A stretch of DNA of 64,000 nucleotides from Parapristionchus giblindavisi. Its lineage: Eukaryota; Nematoda; Chromadorea; Rhabditida; Diplogasteridae. Where the stretch lies: assembly GCA_943737045.1 (NCBI GenBank), contig CALSFV010000283.1, positions 270,501 to 334,500 of the forward strand. The letters are read 5' to 3'. The notes under the pieces are model-generated. The model had not been told where the DNA came from. It saw only the letters and a list, made by a program, of their open reading frames with translations, and did no database searches. This document shows positions 1 through 23,462 of this stretch, one piece after another (the first letter of the stretch is position 1; every line of letters begins with the position of its first letter). Made by a program: the position numbers and the translations under genes.

Positions 1-17
1 TCAAGTTAGGCACTCAC

Positions 18-89
18 ATCAAGCACGTATTCTTCGTGTCCAAGTTCCTCATTCGGCTGTCCATCCATGAGTTCCATTTGATCGCTCAT
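18..89 (-). CDS. First coding exon of a divergent gene, product unknown
   Basis: Read on the - strand, an ATG at 89-87 opens 24 codons (starting MSDQMELMDG and ending HEEYVLD) that run to a clear GTGAGT donor whose G is at 17. The residues are acidic and polar and I do not recognise the family. The ATG is placed immediately after TTTACAG, a splice-acceptor sequence, so either a 5'UTR intron ends exactly at the start codon or the mRNA is trans-spliced there. The rest of the gene lies left of the window. It is transcribed away from the KCMF1-like gene starting at 636. Open frame plus donor plus acceptor make a real exon likely; the identity is open. Confidence 0.55.
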
Positions 90-93
90 CTGT

Positions 94-635
94 AAAAATA
101 ACTCAAATCATAACAAGAAAAAAAGGTCACAGACAAAAAAAAGATAAAGAAATGCGGATAAATGGAGTCTATTGTTCATCATTTCTTAATAACTTAGTGC
201 CCAAATGAAGGAAGAGCAAGTGAACTAGTTATTTAGAGAGCAGAGGTAAGAAATTTCAAACTAGCGCCGAGATCGGACTTGTTCGCGCGTCATGAACTAC
301 GGAGGCTGGCGCATTGATTGCTTGCGCGGTTCTTGCACTGAAGGCGCGCACTTTTCTCGCGTCAACAGTCCCCTGTTAAGTGGAGCGCGCATGTGGTGCC
401 TATTTGTGTTTGTTATTACAATTTGGCCCTCTACTCTATTCCAATGAAATTATTGTTGAAAAATTTGTAGAACTCTCTTCCAATCTTTAATATAAATTTT
501 AGCAAGTTTTTCCACCCTGAATTCGGCTGCAAAACCTCCATTTGCAATTGTCATTGAAGTTGATCGGTTGTTGTTGTTCTTATTTGCCTCCCACACGCAC
601 TTTGTAATAGTCAATTTCACTTTTAAGGCGTCGAT
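94..635. promoter_or_regulatory. Intergenic region between two divergent genes, possible shared promoter
   Basis: About 540 bases separate the two start codons that face away from each other. The stretch 255-400 is clearly richer in G, C and CpG (several GCGCGC and CGCG motifs) than the AT-rich flanks, as expected for a promoter island. No TATA box or named factor site could be assigned. The promoter role is inferred from position and composition only. Confidence 0.3.
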
Positions 636-12812
<12,177 letters not shown>

Positions 12813-13320
12813 GCCACGCCCACTTACCGTATTGTTCTTATCCTACCGTAACCAACCGTTTGCACTGTACAGTAGCGCTCGGAGAGTTTTGATGATCGTG
12901 CATATTTCTGTTTTTAAGTAGGAAAAATATTTATTTGATATCTGTGTGTTTGTGTGTTTGTGCAAGAAGCCCTCTTACCTTTTCTTTACACGTTTATTAG
13001 CCCAGTTTGATTACTTCTCGCTCCCCGTACTCACAGCTCCGCCCACAAAACTGTTTCTAGTCATTATTTGTGTGTGGCGAGCAAGCACTCTTTGTGTGAC
13101 TTGTTCCCGGCTCTGGCTCCGGCCGCACACAACCCCCGAAGCGCATTATCACTGATGATTTGTTTACCTTATTGATGTATATCAAGCCAATCCAATATAT
13201 TGATTTTATACGCCCAATTTTGCTCCACCCTTTTACCCGTGGTTGGCTCATTCTTATTGTCTTCATTACGAGTTTTGGTAATAATAAAGCCTGATTTTAT
13301 GATGTATGAAACTTGTATTG
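12813..13320 (+). terminator. 3'UTR and poly(A) signal of the KCMF1-like gene
   Basis: AATAAA lies at 13283-13288, about 470 bases after the TAA stop, followed by a T-rich stretch. The block from GGCCACGCCCACTTACCGTA-type sequence after the stop to TAATAATAAAGCCTGATTTTATG is conserved in all four array copies that keep their last exon, which supports it as the real 3'UTR. Confidence 0.6.
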
Positions 13321-16030
13321 TTGCTAATGATGTAATTAAAAGATACATTGCAGTGGTCCGGAAAAGGTATTAGTACGGGAGCTTTTGAAGGGGCATTTTT
13401 TCACACGTCCTGTTTTTTTGCGAAAGGAAAGAGGGGTGTTCGACTATTTTTTTCTTATTAAAAATCTATTTTCTTAGTCGGCCTTTAAAATTTGATCTTT
13501 TTGTTTCGCTCTCGGTGTTAGTGGACGCCCCCATGGCGCGATCAGTCAAAAGCACCCATCTTTGATGAGAGGGTTGGGACTAATCCCAATTTGTAATGTC
13601 TCTCTCATAAGTGTATCGCTCTCTATTGTGGTGTTCGGTGACAAGTGATCAAATTTAATATTTATCTAATTAAAAATAATATTTATTTAATTATCACTGT
13701 GCTGCTCAAAGTGCGTTTCGTCTATCCACCCGCATCTTTCACGTTGCACACATTTCATATACTCTTTATCTTTAGCCAGTTCAGTGATAAATTCGAGAAA
13801 GCATATATTTAGTATAAATTGAAATGATCGTTGCGTCCTACGCTGATTGATCTTTACTCTTTGATTTTTGATCAATATAAAAATGTGCTAGTTCACTCAT
13901 CTCTTCGCATTTTGTCTTATGTATCCAATTGCATTCAATCAAAATTAATATTTATCTAATAAAAAATTGATATTTATTTAATTGCAATTGTGCTGCTCAA
14001 AGTTCGTTTCGTGTCAGGGGTGTGCGGCAACCACTTTTTTCGGCAATCGGCAATTGCCGGCAACCGGATAATTAAACATTCGGCAATTGCCGGCAATTTC
14101 GGCAACTTCGGCAATTTTGAACTTAACTATTTAAAATGAGCCAATGATAATTTTTATGAAGTACTTATCAAAAATCGTTACCAAACGAAACCATTGGCAA
14201 TAAAAAATTGCAACAAATATCAATATTTTTCGTTACTTATGTACAAATAAGTAGAATATTCTGTTGAGTGATATTTGGAAAGATTCTTTCTGCATTGTTG
14301 AGAAAGATTCCCGCCGTCCCGAATAGTCTTTCTGCTCTCGCAGATCCGGCTGGGCAAATTAGATACTTCGTGGCTACTCGTGAGATGAGCGGGTGTTATG
14401 CCTTCGTAACATTACTAGTCTAATGAGAGAATGGATCAATCTCCGTGCCTGATGTATTGGCCAGAAAACGTTCGACTTCCTGGAGAAACACAAAGGCTAA
14501 CGAAATGTCATTCTCAAAACGACACGATTATTCGTTTTGGTATACCGTATACATCAAATTTCTAAGATTTTTCACACAAAACGTGTGCTTATCTGTCTTT
14601 TTTTTCAATCATTTTTTGCTTGAATTTAATTTCGGCAATTTTTCAAAATTGGTTGCCGTTGCCGGCAATCAATTTCGGCAATCAAAAGTCGGCAATTTTC
14701 GCAATTCCGGCAATCGGCAACTCAGTTGCTGCACAGCCCTGTTTCGTGTATCGCCCCACCCGCATCTTTCACGTTGCACACATTTCATATACTCTTTATC
14801 TTTTGCCAATTCAGTGATAGTTGTGGTTTATCTTCTTTATTGAAATGTTCGTTGCGCTCTTTGCTCATTGATCTTTACTCTTTGATCTTTATTCTTTGAT
14901 CTTTGATCTTTGATCAAAGATCGAATAAAATGCGCTAGTTCACTCATCTCTTCGCATTTTGTCTTATGTATCCAATATATCAAGCCTGTCCAATATTTGA
15001 TTTGATTTGATTTTATTTAAAAATTTATTCGCCCAATTTTGCTCCACCCCTTTTCCCGTGGTTGGCTCATTCTGATTGTCTTGATTACGAGTTTCGGTAA
15101 TAATAAAGCCTGATTTTATGATGTATGAAACTTGTATTGTATTGCTAAAAAGTAATTGAAAGATAAATTACAGTGGTCCGAAAAAGGAATGAGTACGGCA
15201 GCCTTTGAAAGGATATTTTTGGATGTTTTTTTGTCATGTGTTTTGATAGAAGAAAGAGAATGGGTTCCACTATTTTTTCTTGTTTTTCCTTATTAAAAAA
15301 TCCATTTTCTTTTTCGGACAGGATGCAGCCTTTCAAATTTGATCTTTGATCTCTGTGTTTCTCTCTGTGCTAGTGCGCGATCAGTCAAAAGTATCCATCT
15401 TCGCTGAGGGGGTAGGGGACTAATCCCAATTTGTAATGTTTCTCTCATAAGTGTATCGATCTCTATTGTGGTGTTCGGTGACAAGTGATCAAAATTGATA
15501 TTTATCTAATTTGAAATTGATATTTATTTAATTATTATTGTGCTATTCAAATTGCGTTTCGTTTATCGCCCCTCCTGCATCTTTCACGTTTCACACATTT
15601 CATATACTCATTATCTTTGGTCAATTCAGCGATAAGTTTGCCATACAGTGGTCGTTGCGTTCTATGTTAATTGATCTTTACTCTTTGATCTTTATTCTTT
15701 GATCTTTGACCCGGATTAAAACGCGCTAGTTCACTCATCTCTTTGAATTTTGTCTTATGTATTCAATGCATTGAATCAAATTAATATTTATCTAATTAAA
15801 ATTGATATTTATTTAATTATCACTGTGCTTTTTAAAGTGCTTTTCGTCTATCGCCCCACCCGCATCTTTCACGTTGCACACATTTCATATACACATTATC
15901 TTTGGCCAATTCAACGATGTGCTTGCGATTGATCAAAGAGTAAAGATCATTTCAATTTATTTACAATAAATTGAAATGATCTTTACTCGTTGATCTTTAC
16001 TATTTGATCTTTGATCTTTGATCTTTGTAG
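13321..16030. repeat. Spacer between copy 1 and copy 2, no gene
   Basis: The spacer holds the post-UTR block (CAGTGGTCCG to TTTGATCTTTG-type sequence), an orphan 3'UTR fragment with its own AATAAA near 15095-15110, four copies of a roughly 150-bp unit (CGCCCCACCCGCATCTTTCA to TTTGGCCAATTCAG at about 13645, 13935, 15488 and 15778), and a 727-bp hAT-like insertion at 14015. Open frames here are short and not conserved as protein. Confidence 0.6.
14015..14741. mobile_element. 727-bp hAT-like element with CGGCAA subterminal repeats
   Basis: Ends CAGGGGTGTGCGGCAAC and GTTGCTGCACAGCCCTG are inverted, with an exact 8-bp target duplication TTTCGTGT at 14007-14014 and 14742-14749. Multiple CGGCAATT/TTGCCGGCAA motifs cluster in the first 110 and last 110 bases. 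The interior frames (for example the 132-codon one at 14445) show no transposase features. It splits one of the roughly 150-bp spacer units. Confidence 0.7.
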
Positions 16031-18941
16031 GATGAGAACGGCGAGCCTATGATGGGCAGAGTGCGCGCCGGCGCTGTCTCCCCGTGCAGCGTAAGTGGTT
16101 ATTATTATTGATTTTTTTGCAAATATTGATCTCATAGGTCAAAATCCGGTCAGCTTTTTCGATTTTTGGGAAATTTGGCTCAAAATCCGGTCAGGTTTTT
16201 CGATTTTTGTGAAATTTTGGCCCAAAGTGTGGTCAGACTTGGTACTTCGTGAAATACTTTTCGACTTATGTTATTGATTTATTAATCATTGATCTCCAGA
16301 GATTACTGTAGACCTATAATTATCGATTTTGTTAAAAAAATTGGCTAATTATTGATCGGTTGCAGACGCTAACTTCCGGCCCGGGCGCTCGCGAACCCGG
16401 CTCTCCCCTCAGCACCATCCATGTCTACCCGGAAGAGGTACAGTTGTAGTTTGATCTTTCTGATATTTGTAGTTTGATCTCTATGATCTTTGTAGTTTGA
16501 TCTCTCTGATCTTTGTAGTTTGAATCCATCTTATCCTTGCAGAGCACCAGCACCAATACGTCGCAGTCGATCTCGGGCGAGGGTCAGTGCATTTACTCAC
16601 TTTATGAATGATGAATAAACTGCAATAACGGCAGATGAAAAGAAAATAATTGAAGAAGCTCACATATCTTTCTAAACGGAAATTCATCTCCCCTCTTCCC
16701 TGTGTTATTAATGTGATTATAAACATTTATATTTGATGGAATAAATAAATAAACACTATCTCGTAGTCGAAAGCGTAGGTCGAGCTTTGCTAAGATTTTG
16801 AAAATACGGACAGGTTTTCGAAAAAAAATAAATCGACAAATGTGTTGTGTTGTTCCAGCAATGCCCGATTTCGCATCTTCCGAGGACAACGCCACTCCAC
16901 CACCTACCCCAGCTCCGGACGATTATGTATGTTAATTAATTAATTATAACATAACATAACATAACATAAAATAACATAATTTATCAGGGGTCGCATAGTT
17001 GCGCTGATCAGACTTAGATAGAATTAATTATATGACGTTATTAATGAAATCGCTAGAAATCCATACATGGGCGACTGAACAGTCTACAATCAGCGCCACG
17101 TGATACCTGCACTGTGCCATAATAAGCAAAAATCTTTCTTTTATGACGAAATTTGTAAAACTTTACTACTATTTTACCTTTTTTGTTCTGCCAGGCCGGT
17201 CACAGAAAAAAAGGTAGAGCGAAAGAGAGAGTACACAAAAATGAGAGAGCACAGACGCGGTTAAAGTATCACACTGTAGTTTTTCTCTCTGTCCCTGTGT
17301 TGGAGAGAAACGCTGTGCAGACATAAAAATGTAATTACATTTAATAATATTTATAGATTTACTAGTATCAGTTGGCATGCCTTTTGAATGCAAAATTGTA
17401 AAATTGGAATTATCGGCGTTCTCTTGTTTTTCACCGATTGATGCAGCATGAATGCGACGGGTTTAGGTGTACATAACTGGGATAGAGAAATCGGTAAAAC
17501 TACTCAATAAACACATTGATAAGCAAATTGATAAATAAATCGATGAATGAACTAATCGATATTTCAATATTTATTCAATATTTATTTAATATTTCAGTCC
17601 CAGAATGATTCGGTAGACGAATATCTCAAGTCGCTCACTCGAGAGGAGGCGATCGGTAATTTATTTCATTAATTATCGTAAAAACTTAATTGTAGTTTGA
17701 TCTCTGATCCGTCACTGAGTGTAGTTTGATCTTTGATCTCTGATCTCTAACTGTAATCAATTCCCTTCAGCGCTGACCATAATGTCGGAGGAGGAGATCA
17801 TCGATCGAAGACGTAGCGAGGATCCGTTTGCCGGTCGAATACTCGATCCCATGACAGGTTAGTTTGTGTAGTTTGATCTTTGATCTTTCGTTGTTTGACA
17901 CATGATCTTTCGTAGTCTGATCTTTGATCTGTTATAGTTTGATCATTGCAGCACTGCGGGCTAACACAACGGACAGCGAGTAGACGACCATTCGTCGCAT
18001 GATGCGCTCATCCGATGTAACTATTTCATTTGTACTTTAATCTTTGATCCCTGTAGTTTGTAGTTTGATCTTTGATCTCTTGTAGATCAGCTACTTTGAC
18101 AATACGGAGGATGAGCTGTGCATGCACGATCTGCGTCGATCTCGACCCGCCCCCGCAACGGAAGAAGAGGTAGATCATCGACGATTGATTTATTGATTTT
18201 TTGTCAATCGATAAGTAACTTGATTGCTCGAGGTAGTTTACTTAATGTTAGAGGAGTCGTGGATTCAGTGGAAAATCTCACAATTATTTTCGGGTATATA
18301 CTTGTTGTTTTTTTGCATGAAAATGGGTTAATACAGTATGCATTAAGTGAGCGGAGTCGATAAATCGATAATTGGGCGGAGTCTAAATCGATTTTGGTAA
18401 ATGTTCAAATGTAATATTGATCGCAGAGTGAGGATAACGGTGCGTGGTTGACGGTGCAAGTGGACACCAGTGGTCTGCCGTTTGCCAATGACTCGTACTG
18501 GAAGGACAAGCGGTTCATTCGACCGAGATACTACGGTATCCGAGGGAAGGGGCGGAGCCAGTTCTTTTGGGTACGGTATTGGGTCATCGGTTCATTCGAC
18601 CGAGGTACTACGGTATCCGAGGGAAGGGGGCGGAGCCTGTTCTTTTGGCTACGGTAAAAAGCGCACGGGGGGTGCCCCTGTAAAAGTATGGCCTTTCGAA
18701 AATTTGTGGAATGCCCCCTGTAAAAAATGACGTTTAGGTAAAATTTTTGGAAAAAAAGTGAAGGTTCTCCTGTAAAATGAACTATTTTTCGTTCGCATGC
18801 CCCCTGTAGAATCGAGCTCCATGTATGGTAAAAAGTCTTCGGTGATGGTCCATGATTATCCCATGGGATCTGGAACCGAGTCCGGCCAGTGGAGCCATAC
18901 TAGGATCCTAGTCTAGGCTGCCCACCTCTCATTGAATGGGC

Positions 18942-19502
18942 CATACGTGTGCACCACTGCCGCTAGCTGCAATACCCTCCCGACGTTGGTGCCCGACCCC
19001 CCCCCCCCGATTTTCCAAAAAAAAATCACTCAAAATTACGTATAAATCAGGGCTGTGCATTTTACGTTTTACGATTTCACGAATTTTACGATTTCACGAC
19101 TTTTTCGTAAAATTTTTACGTCGTAAAATTTTACGAAAGTTAAAAATTTAACGAAAGGGGGAAAATGGCAAAAAACTGAATAATTGGAGAAATTATTTTC
19201 AAAAATTGGCGGAAAAATCAATCTTTGGGGAAGTTTTTAGCTGTACTTTCTTGCTTATCGTTTGTCATTTGCATAAGAAGGTTGTTCTCTATATGTATGA
19301 GCATTCGCGGGTTTCATATATTTTATCACAAAGTACATTTGGGACAAATTCATATAATTTTTACGTGATTTTTTTTACGAAATTTTTACGAAACAGATTT
19401 TATGCACAGCCCTGGTATAAATGCTCCATTTTTTACCTCTGATTTTTTGCGTCCGGCCTCCCCCCCATTTTACTTTCCAGCAGCAATGCCCGCCCACGTA
19501 TG
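18942..19502. mobile_element. Family D MITE in copy 2, interrupted by a nested MITE
   Basis: The ends CATACGTGTGCACCACTGCC and GCAATGCCCGCCCACGTATG are flanked by an exact 8-bp duplication GAATGGGC (18934-18941 and 19503-19510). A second element at 19048-19414 is inserted inside it. Without that insert the element is the size of the other family members. Confidence 0.7.
19048..19414. mobile_element. Nested hAT-like MITE with perfect 13-bp terminal inverted repeats
   Basis: It begins CAGGGCTGTGCAT and ends ATGCACAGCCCTG, an exact inverse match. GTATAAAT is duplicated at 19040-19047 and 19415-19422. The interior is AT-rich with repeated TTTTACGA motifs (and inverse) near the ends. The 8-bp duplication and CAGGG ends mark a hAT-type element; it has no transposase frame. 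Confidence 0.75.
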
Positions 19503-21725
19503 GAATGGGCGGATGTGGGCGGAGCCTAGTATTTGTATCACAAAACACTATACAGGAAACTGGAGCGGCAGCAGTCATCAGTGGCAGTGGATTAGGCAGC
19601 GCAACTACGCCGAGCCCAGATCGCCCTTCAGCTCGTGCGAACCATGGCCGACGGAAAGGTGTGCTACTTTACCTTAATTTTAGTATTTTTTGACATTTTA
19701 AAGGCATACAAAAAGCTAATTTTACTCCCCGCTTTGGCAATACTCTCTCGTGAACAAGGAAAGCTAGAGAGAGTGGCCAGAGCAGATTGCTTCAAATTTG
19801 CTTGGGCTGTAGCTTTAATTTTATTATTTTTTGACATTTTTAACAACTTTACCACAATAAAACGATTCTCGAATACCATCCTGAAGTATTTTATTTGCGG
19901 GAACAAGAAAATAGTTGGATACTTGGTTTGGCATGCCGCAAGAATTCCTAAAATTCCACCCGCATTTTGGCTGTTTCACAGATGAGTGTTATAGCAATGC
20001 AATTTATTGGTAGTCATTCGTTACGTTCTCTTGATAACATATAGATTTATCTTATGAGCAGTGCAGAAGAGTAAGTCAGGGACGGGGGGGGGGGGGGAGT
20101 TTGCTCTCGCAATTTCTTATTTTCCGTCTTTGGGAGATTTTTTCCGTTCAAGAAAACAGTCGAGCTCGAATTTGGTGATTGAAAGGCATGGAACACACGA
20201 AAACGCTGGTATCGACTATTATGCGTGCTTGACCGTTGAAGGTTCAGATTCAGATGTGCAATTCAGAAATTCTTTAACGAATTCATAAAATCCCAAAATT
20301 GCACCCGCATCTTTCCTGTTTCACACTTGTGTCATTAGCGATGTCATTTAGTGGTTCCGTGATCGACATAGGAAATTACCTCAAGGAATACCCCGATTTA
20401 CTTTGAAACACTCCGCTCTGGCAATGCTCTCTCGCTTTATTTGTCTGCGAGAGAGTGTTGTCAGAGCAAATATTTTCAAAATAGCTCGAGGTGTAGCTTT
20501 AAGGTCATCAATAGTGTCTATAGTGCATTAATTTTTTTTTAAAGTCTCTCTTGGTCAACAATAAGAACGGTTGCTAATAGTTAGCAGTTTTGAATGGGGT
20601 GCGAATCTTTTGCGAAAGCGATCGAGACCCATACAAGTGGCCATCACTGGTGGGCGGAGTCTTGCAAATAAATCAATCAATTAGTCAATCAATCAATAAT
20701 CAACGAATCAATACCTCGATCAAGATTCGTTGATTATTGATTGATTGATCGGTTGATCGCTTGATTGATTGATCGATCGATATATTGAATGATTGATTGA
20801 TCTATATAGAGGTGAGTGTAGTTTGGACTTTGATCTTTGATCTTTGTAGTTTGATCTTTGCTCCTATGGTTTCACTATTGTGTAGTTTAATGTGATCGTA
20901 GCTTGACTGTAGTTTGATCTTGACCGATCTATCCATTCTCATTCCCTCTAATATTATCAATCACACACTCTTATCAAATGTACAAAACGGCTTTAAAAAA
21001 GATAAATACATAAATATAAAAATAAACAAATGCAAATAAACCTGAACTCTTCGCATTGAATCAAAACCGAAAACGCCTTACCTGACTGAAATCGATTCTA
21101 TCCCTTTTCTGCCCCTATACATATCACTCCTTATCATTACATTTGAAGGGCTAAATAAGAAAATAAATGAATAAATAAATAACTTGCAGTCGATGACGTC
21201 ACTGTCGGCACAGATCGATGCCGACTACGAATCGGCCATGACGGCCATCTATCAAAACGAGATGCAGGAGGCGGAGAAGATGATGGCAAAGAAGAGGTAC
21301 GGTAGTCGTGTACTGAGGATACGGTATGCGGTAGGGGAAATGGGTACGGTAGCCGTGTACTAAGGATCATAGGTCGAATAGCTAGGTTATCAGTTTTCAA
21401 ATTCCGCTCAGGTTTTTTTCGATTTTTGTGAAATTTTGCCTCAAAATGCGGTCCGGTTTTCGATTTTTGTGAAATGTTGGCTCAAAATCCGGTGAGGCTT
21501 GGTACTTTGTAACATACTTTTCGACCTATGAGGTACGGTAGCCGTATTCTGAGGATACGGTATGGGACATGGGAAGTGGTTATGGTAGGATGTTATCGAG
21601 TAAAGCAATCATTGTTATTGTTAAAGGGAGAATCAGGAGGTGACGCCATCGTCCGCAAATGCGAGGGAGATCGATGATCTAACAAGGTGAGCGGATTATT
21701 GATTTATTGGTTTATCGATTCGAGT

Positions 21726-21918
21726 CATAGGTGGGCACGCTGGGGGAAAGGCTGTGCGCAACCCGGAAAATTGTAAGGCAAGGCTATGCGCATGGCCAAT
21801 TTTTTGCAGATTTGACTGAACATTTTCCGATCTTTGGGAAGAATAGCTAGGCGTAAGGTCCCGCAAGGGAAGGCAAGGCTGTGTGCAAAAATAATTCGTT
21901 GTCACGCGCCCACCTATG
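21726..21918. mobile_element. 193-bp hAT-like MITE in copy 2 intron 26
   Basis: The ends CATAGGTGGGCACGC and CGCGCCCACCTATG are inverted, with ATTCGAGT exactly duplicated at 21718-21725 and 21919-21926. The other array copies read straight through this site, which shows the empty target. Related but decayed ends occur at about 11348-11450 and 32392-32460. Confidence 0.7.
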
Positions 21919-22291
21919 ATTCGAGTCCACTTTTCTTTGTCTACGAAAGAGCGTTGTAAGAGTGGAGAGGAAAATTTGCTCGGTGTTTTTTGAAGAGTAA
22001 TGATTATGATCATGACATACATGGTCTTGCCTTTTGCAGTTTGTCCCACTTAATGTAGTGCAAAATGATTCTTTTTTTACGAAATTAAAATTTTTGAATA
22101 TTTTTTAAAAATTAAACATTTTTTGTAGATACATTCGACGTCTTCGCGTAGCGGAACTGCATCATGGTGACTCTTCTGAGGAAGAAGAAGAAGAGGAAGT
22201 TCCCTCGACTACCGCCGCGTCATCTAGCGCCAGCGCCAATCCCGCCCCGCCCGAGAACATCCCCACTATGCCCAGACTCGTGTTCGATTAG

Positions 22292-23462
22292 GCCACGCCC
22301 ACTTACCGTACTCTTCTTATCCTACCGTAACGAACCGTTTGCACTGTACAATAGTGCTCGGCGAGTGGATGATCGTGCATATTTCTGTTTTTAGTTGGAA
22401 AATTATTTATTTAATGTGTGTTTGTGTGTTTGTGCAAGAAGCCCTCTTACCTTTTCTTTACACATTTATTAGCCCAGTTTGATCACTTCTCGCTCCCCGT
22501 ACTCACAGCGAAACTCCGCCCACAAAACTGTTTCTAGTCATTGTTTGTGTGTGACGAGCAAGCACTCTCTGTGTGACTTGTTCCCGGCTCTGGCTCCGGC
22601 CCCGGCTCCGGCTGCACATAATCCCCTAAGCGCATTATTACTGATGATTTATTTACCTTATTGATTTATATCAAGCCTATCCAATATATTGATTTAATAC
22701 GCCCATTTTGCTCCACCCCTTTACCCGTGGTTGGCTCATTCTTATTGTCTTCATTACGAGTTTCGGTAATAATAAAGCCTGATTTTATGATTTATGAAAC
22801 TCGTATTGTTGCTAAAAAAAGTAATTAAAGCAGTGGTCCGAAAAGGGGATGAGTACTGGAACTATTGAAAGGCTGTTTTTTTGCGCCTTGTGTTTTGAGG
22901 GAAAAAAGAGGGTTTCACTGATTATTTTTTTGCTTTAATTTCTTATTCGGACAGGATACAGCCTTTAAAATTTGATCTTTGATCTCTGCGTTTCGATCGA
23001 GAAGTGCGCGATCAGTCAAAAGCACCCATCTTTGTTGAGGGACTAATCCCAATTTGTAATGTCTCTCTCATAAGTGTACAATCGTTCGGAATGGAGAAAT
23101 TTCATGGCAACCCAGCTACGAAACACCCATTAGCTGATAAAGTTGTTCAATGTCAAAAAAATGTCATAAGTGTATCGCTCTCTATTGAGTTCGGTGAGAA
23201 GTGATCAAAATTAATATTTATCTAATTAAAAATGATATTTATTTAATTATCACTGCTCTGTTCAAAGTGCATTTCGTGTATCGCCCCACCCGCATCTTTC
23301 ACGTTTCACACATTTCATATACTCATTATCTTTGGCTAATTCAGTGATAAAAAAGATGAAAAATAATTGAAATGATCGTTGCATTCTATGATGATTAGGA
23401 TTGCTGTTGTCCTATATTTATCGATTTTTTAAAAAAATTGACTATTTATTGATTGATTGCAG
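22292..23462. other. Copy 2 3'UTR, poly(A) signal and spacer
   Basis: AATAAA at 22771-22776 follows a 3'UTR that is nearly the same as that of copy 1. The spacer then has one roughly 150-bp unit (about 23208-23350) and an inserted block at 23081-23165 (TTTCATGGCAACCCAGCTAC). That block recurs at the same place after copy 4 (49540-49625) and, more divergent, at 59185-59247. E14 of copy 3 should lie here but is missing. Confidence 0.6.

Larger units (their letters stand above)
16031..22291 (+). pseudogene. Array copy 2: E14-E27 duplicate, disabled
   Basis: Matching exons: E14 16031-16090, E15 16366-16437, E16 16543-16582, E17 16859-16926, E18 17598-17655, E19 17771-17857, E20 17952-18016, E21 18086-18169, E22 18427-18527, E23 19556-19658, E25 21190-21296, E26 21627-21686, E27 22129-22291. 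E20 has an in-frame TAG at 17981-17983 (Trp to stop), E22 has lost its donor (GT to AT at 18528), E23 has TAG at 19593-19595 (Gln to stop), and E24 is deleted so that only its trailing AG-GTGAGTG remains near 20810. The final exon is still open and ends in TAG. Intron 22 contains a tandem duplication of the E22 tail (18588-18660) and nested MITEs. Confidence 0.8.

Noticed and set aside
14445..14843. 132-codon frame as a transposase
   Set aside because: It lies in the hAT-like element but shows no zinc finger, catalytic or dimerisation motif, and runs past the element's right end.
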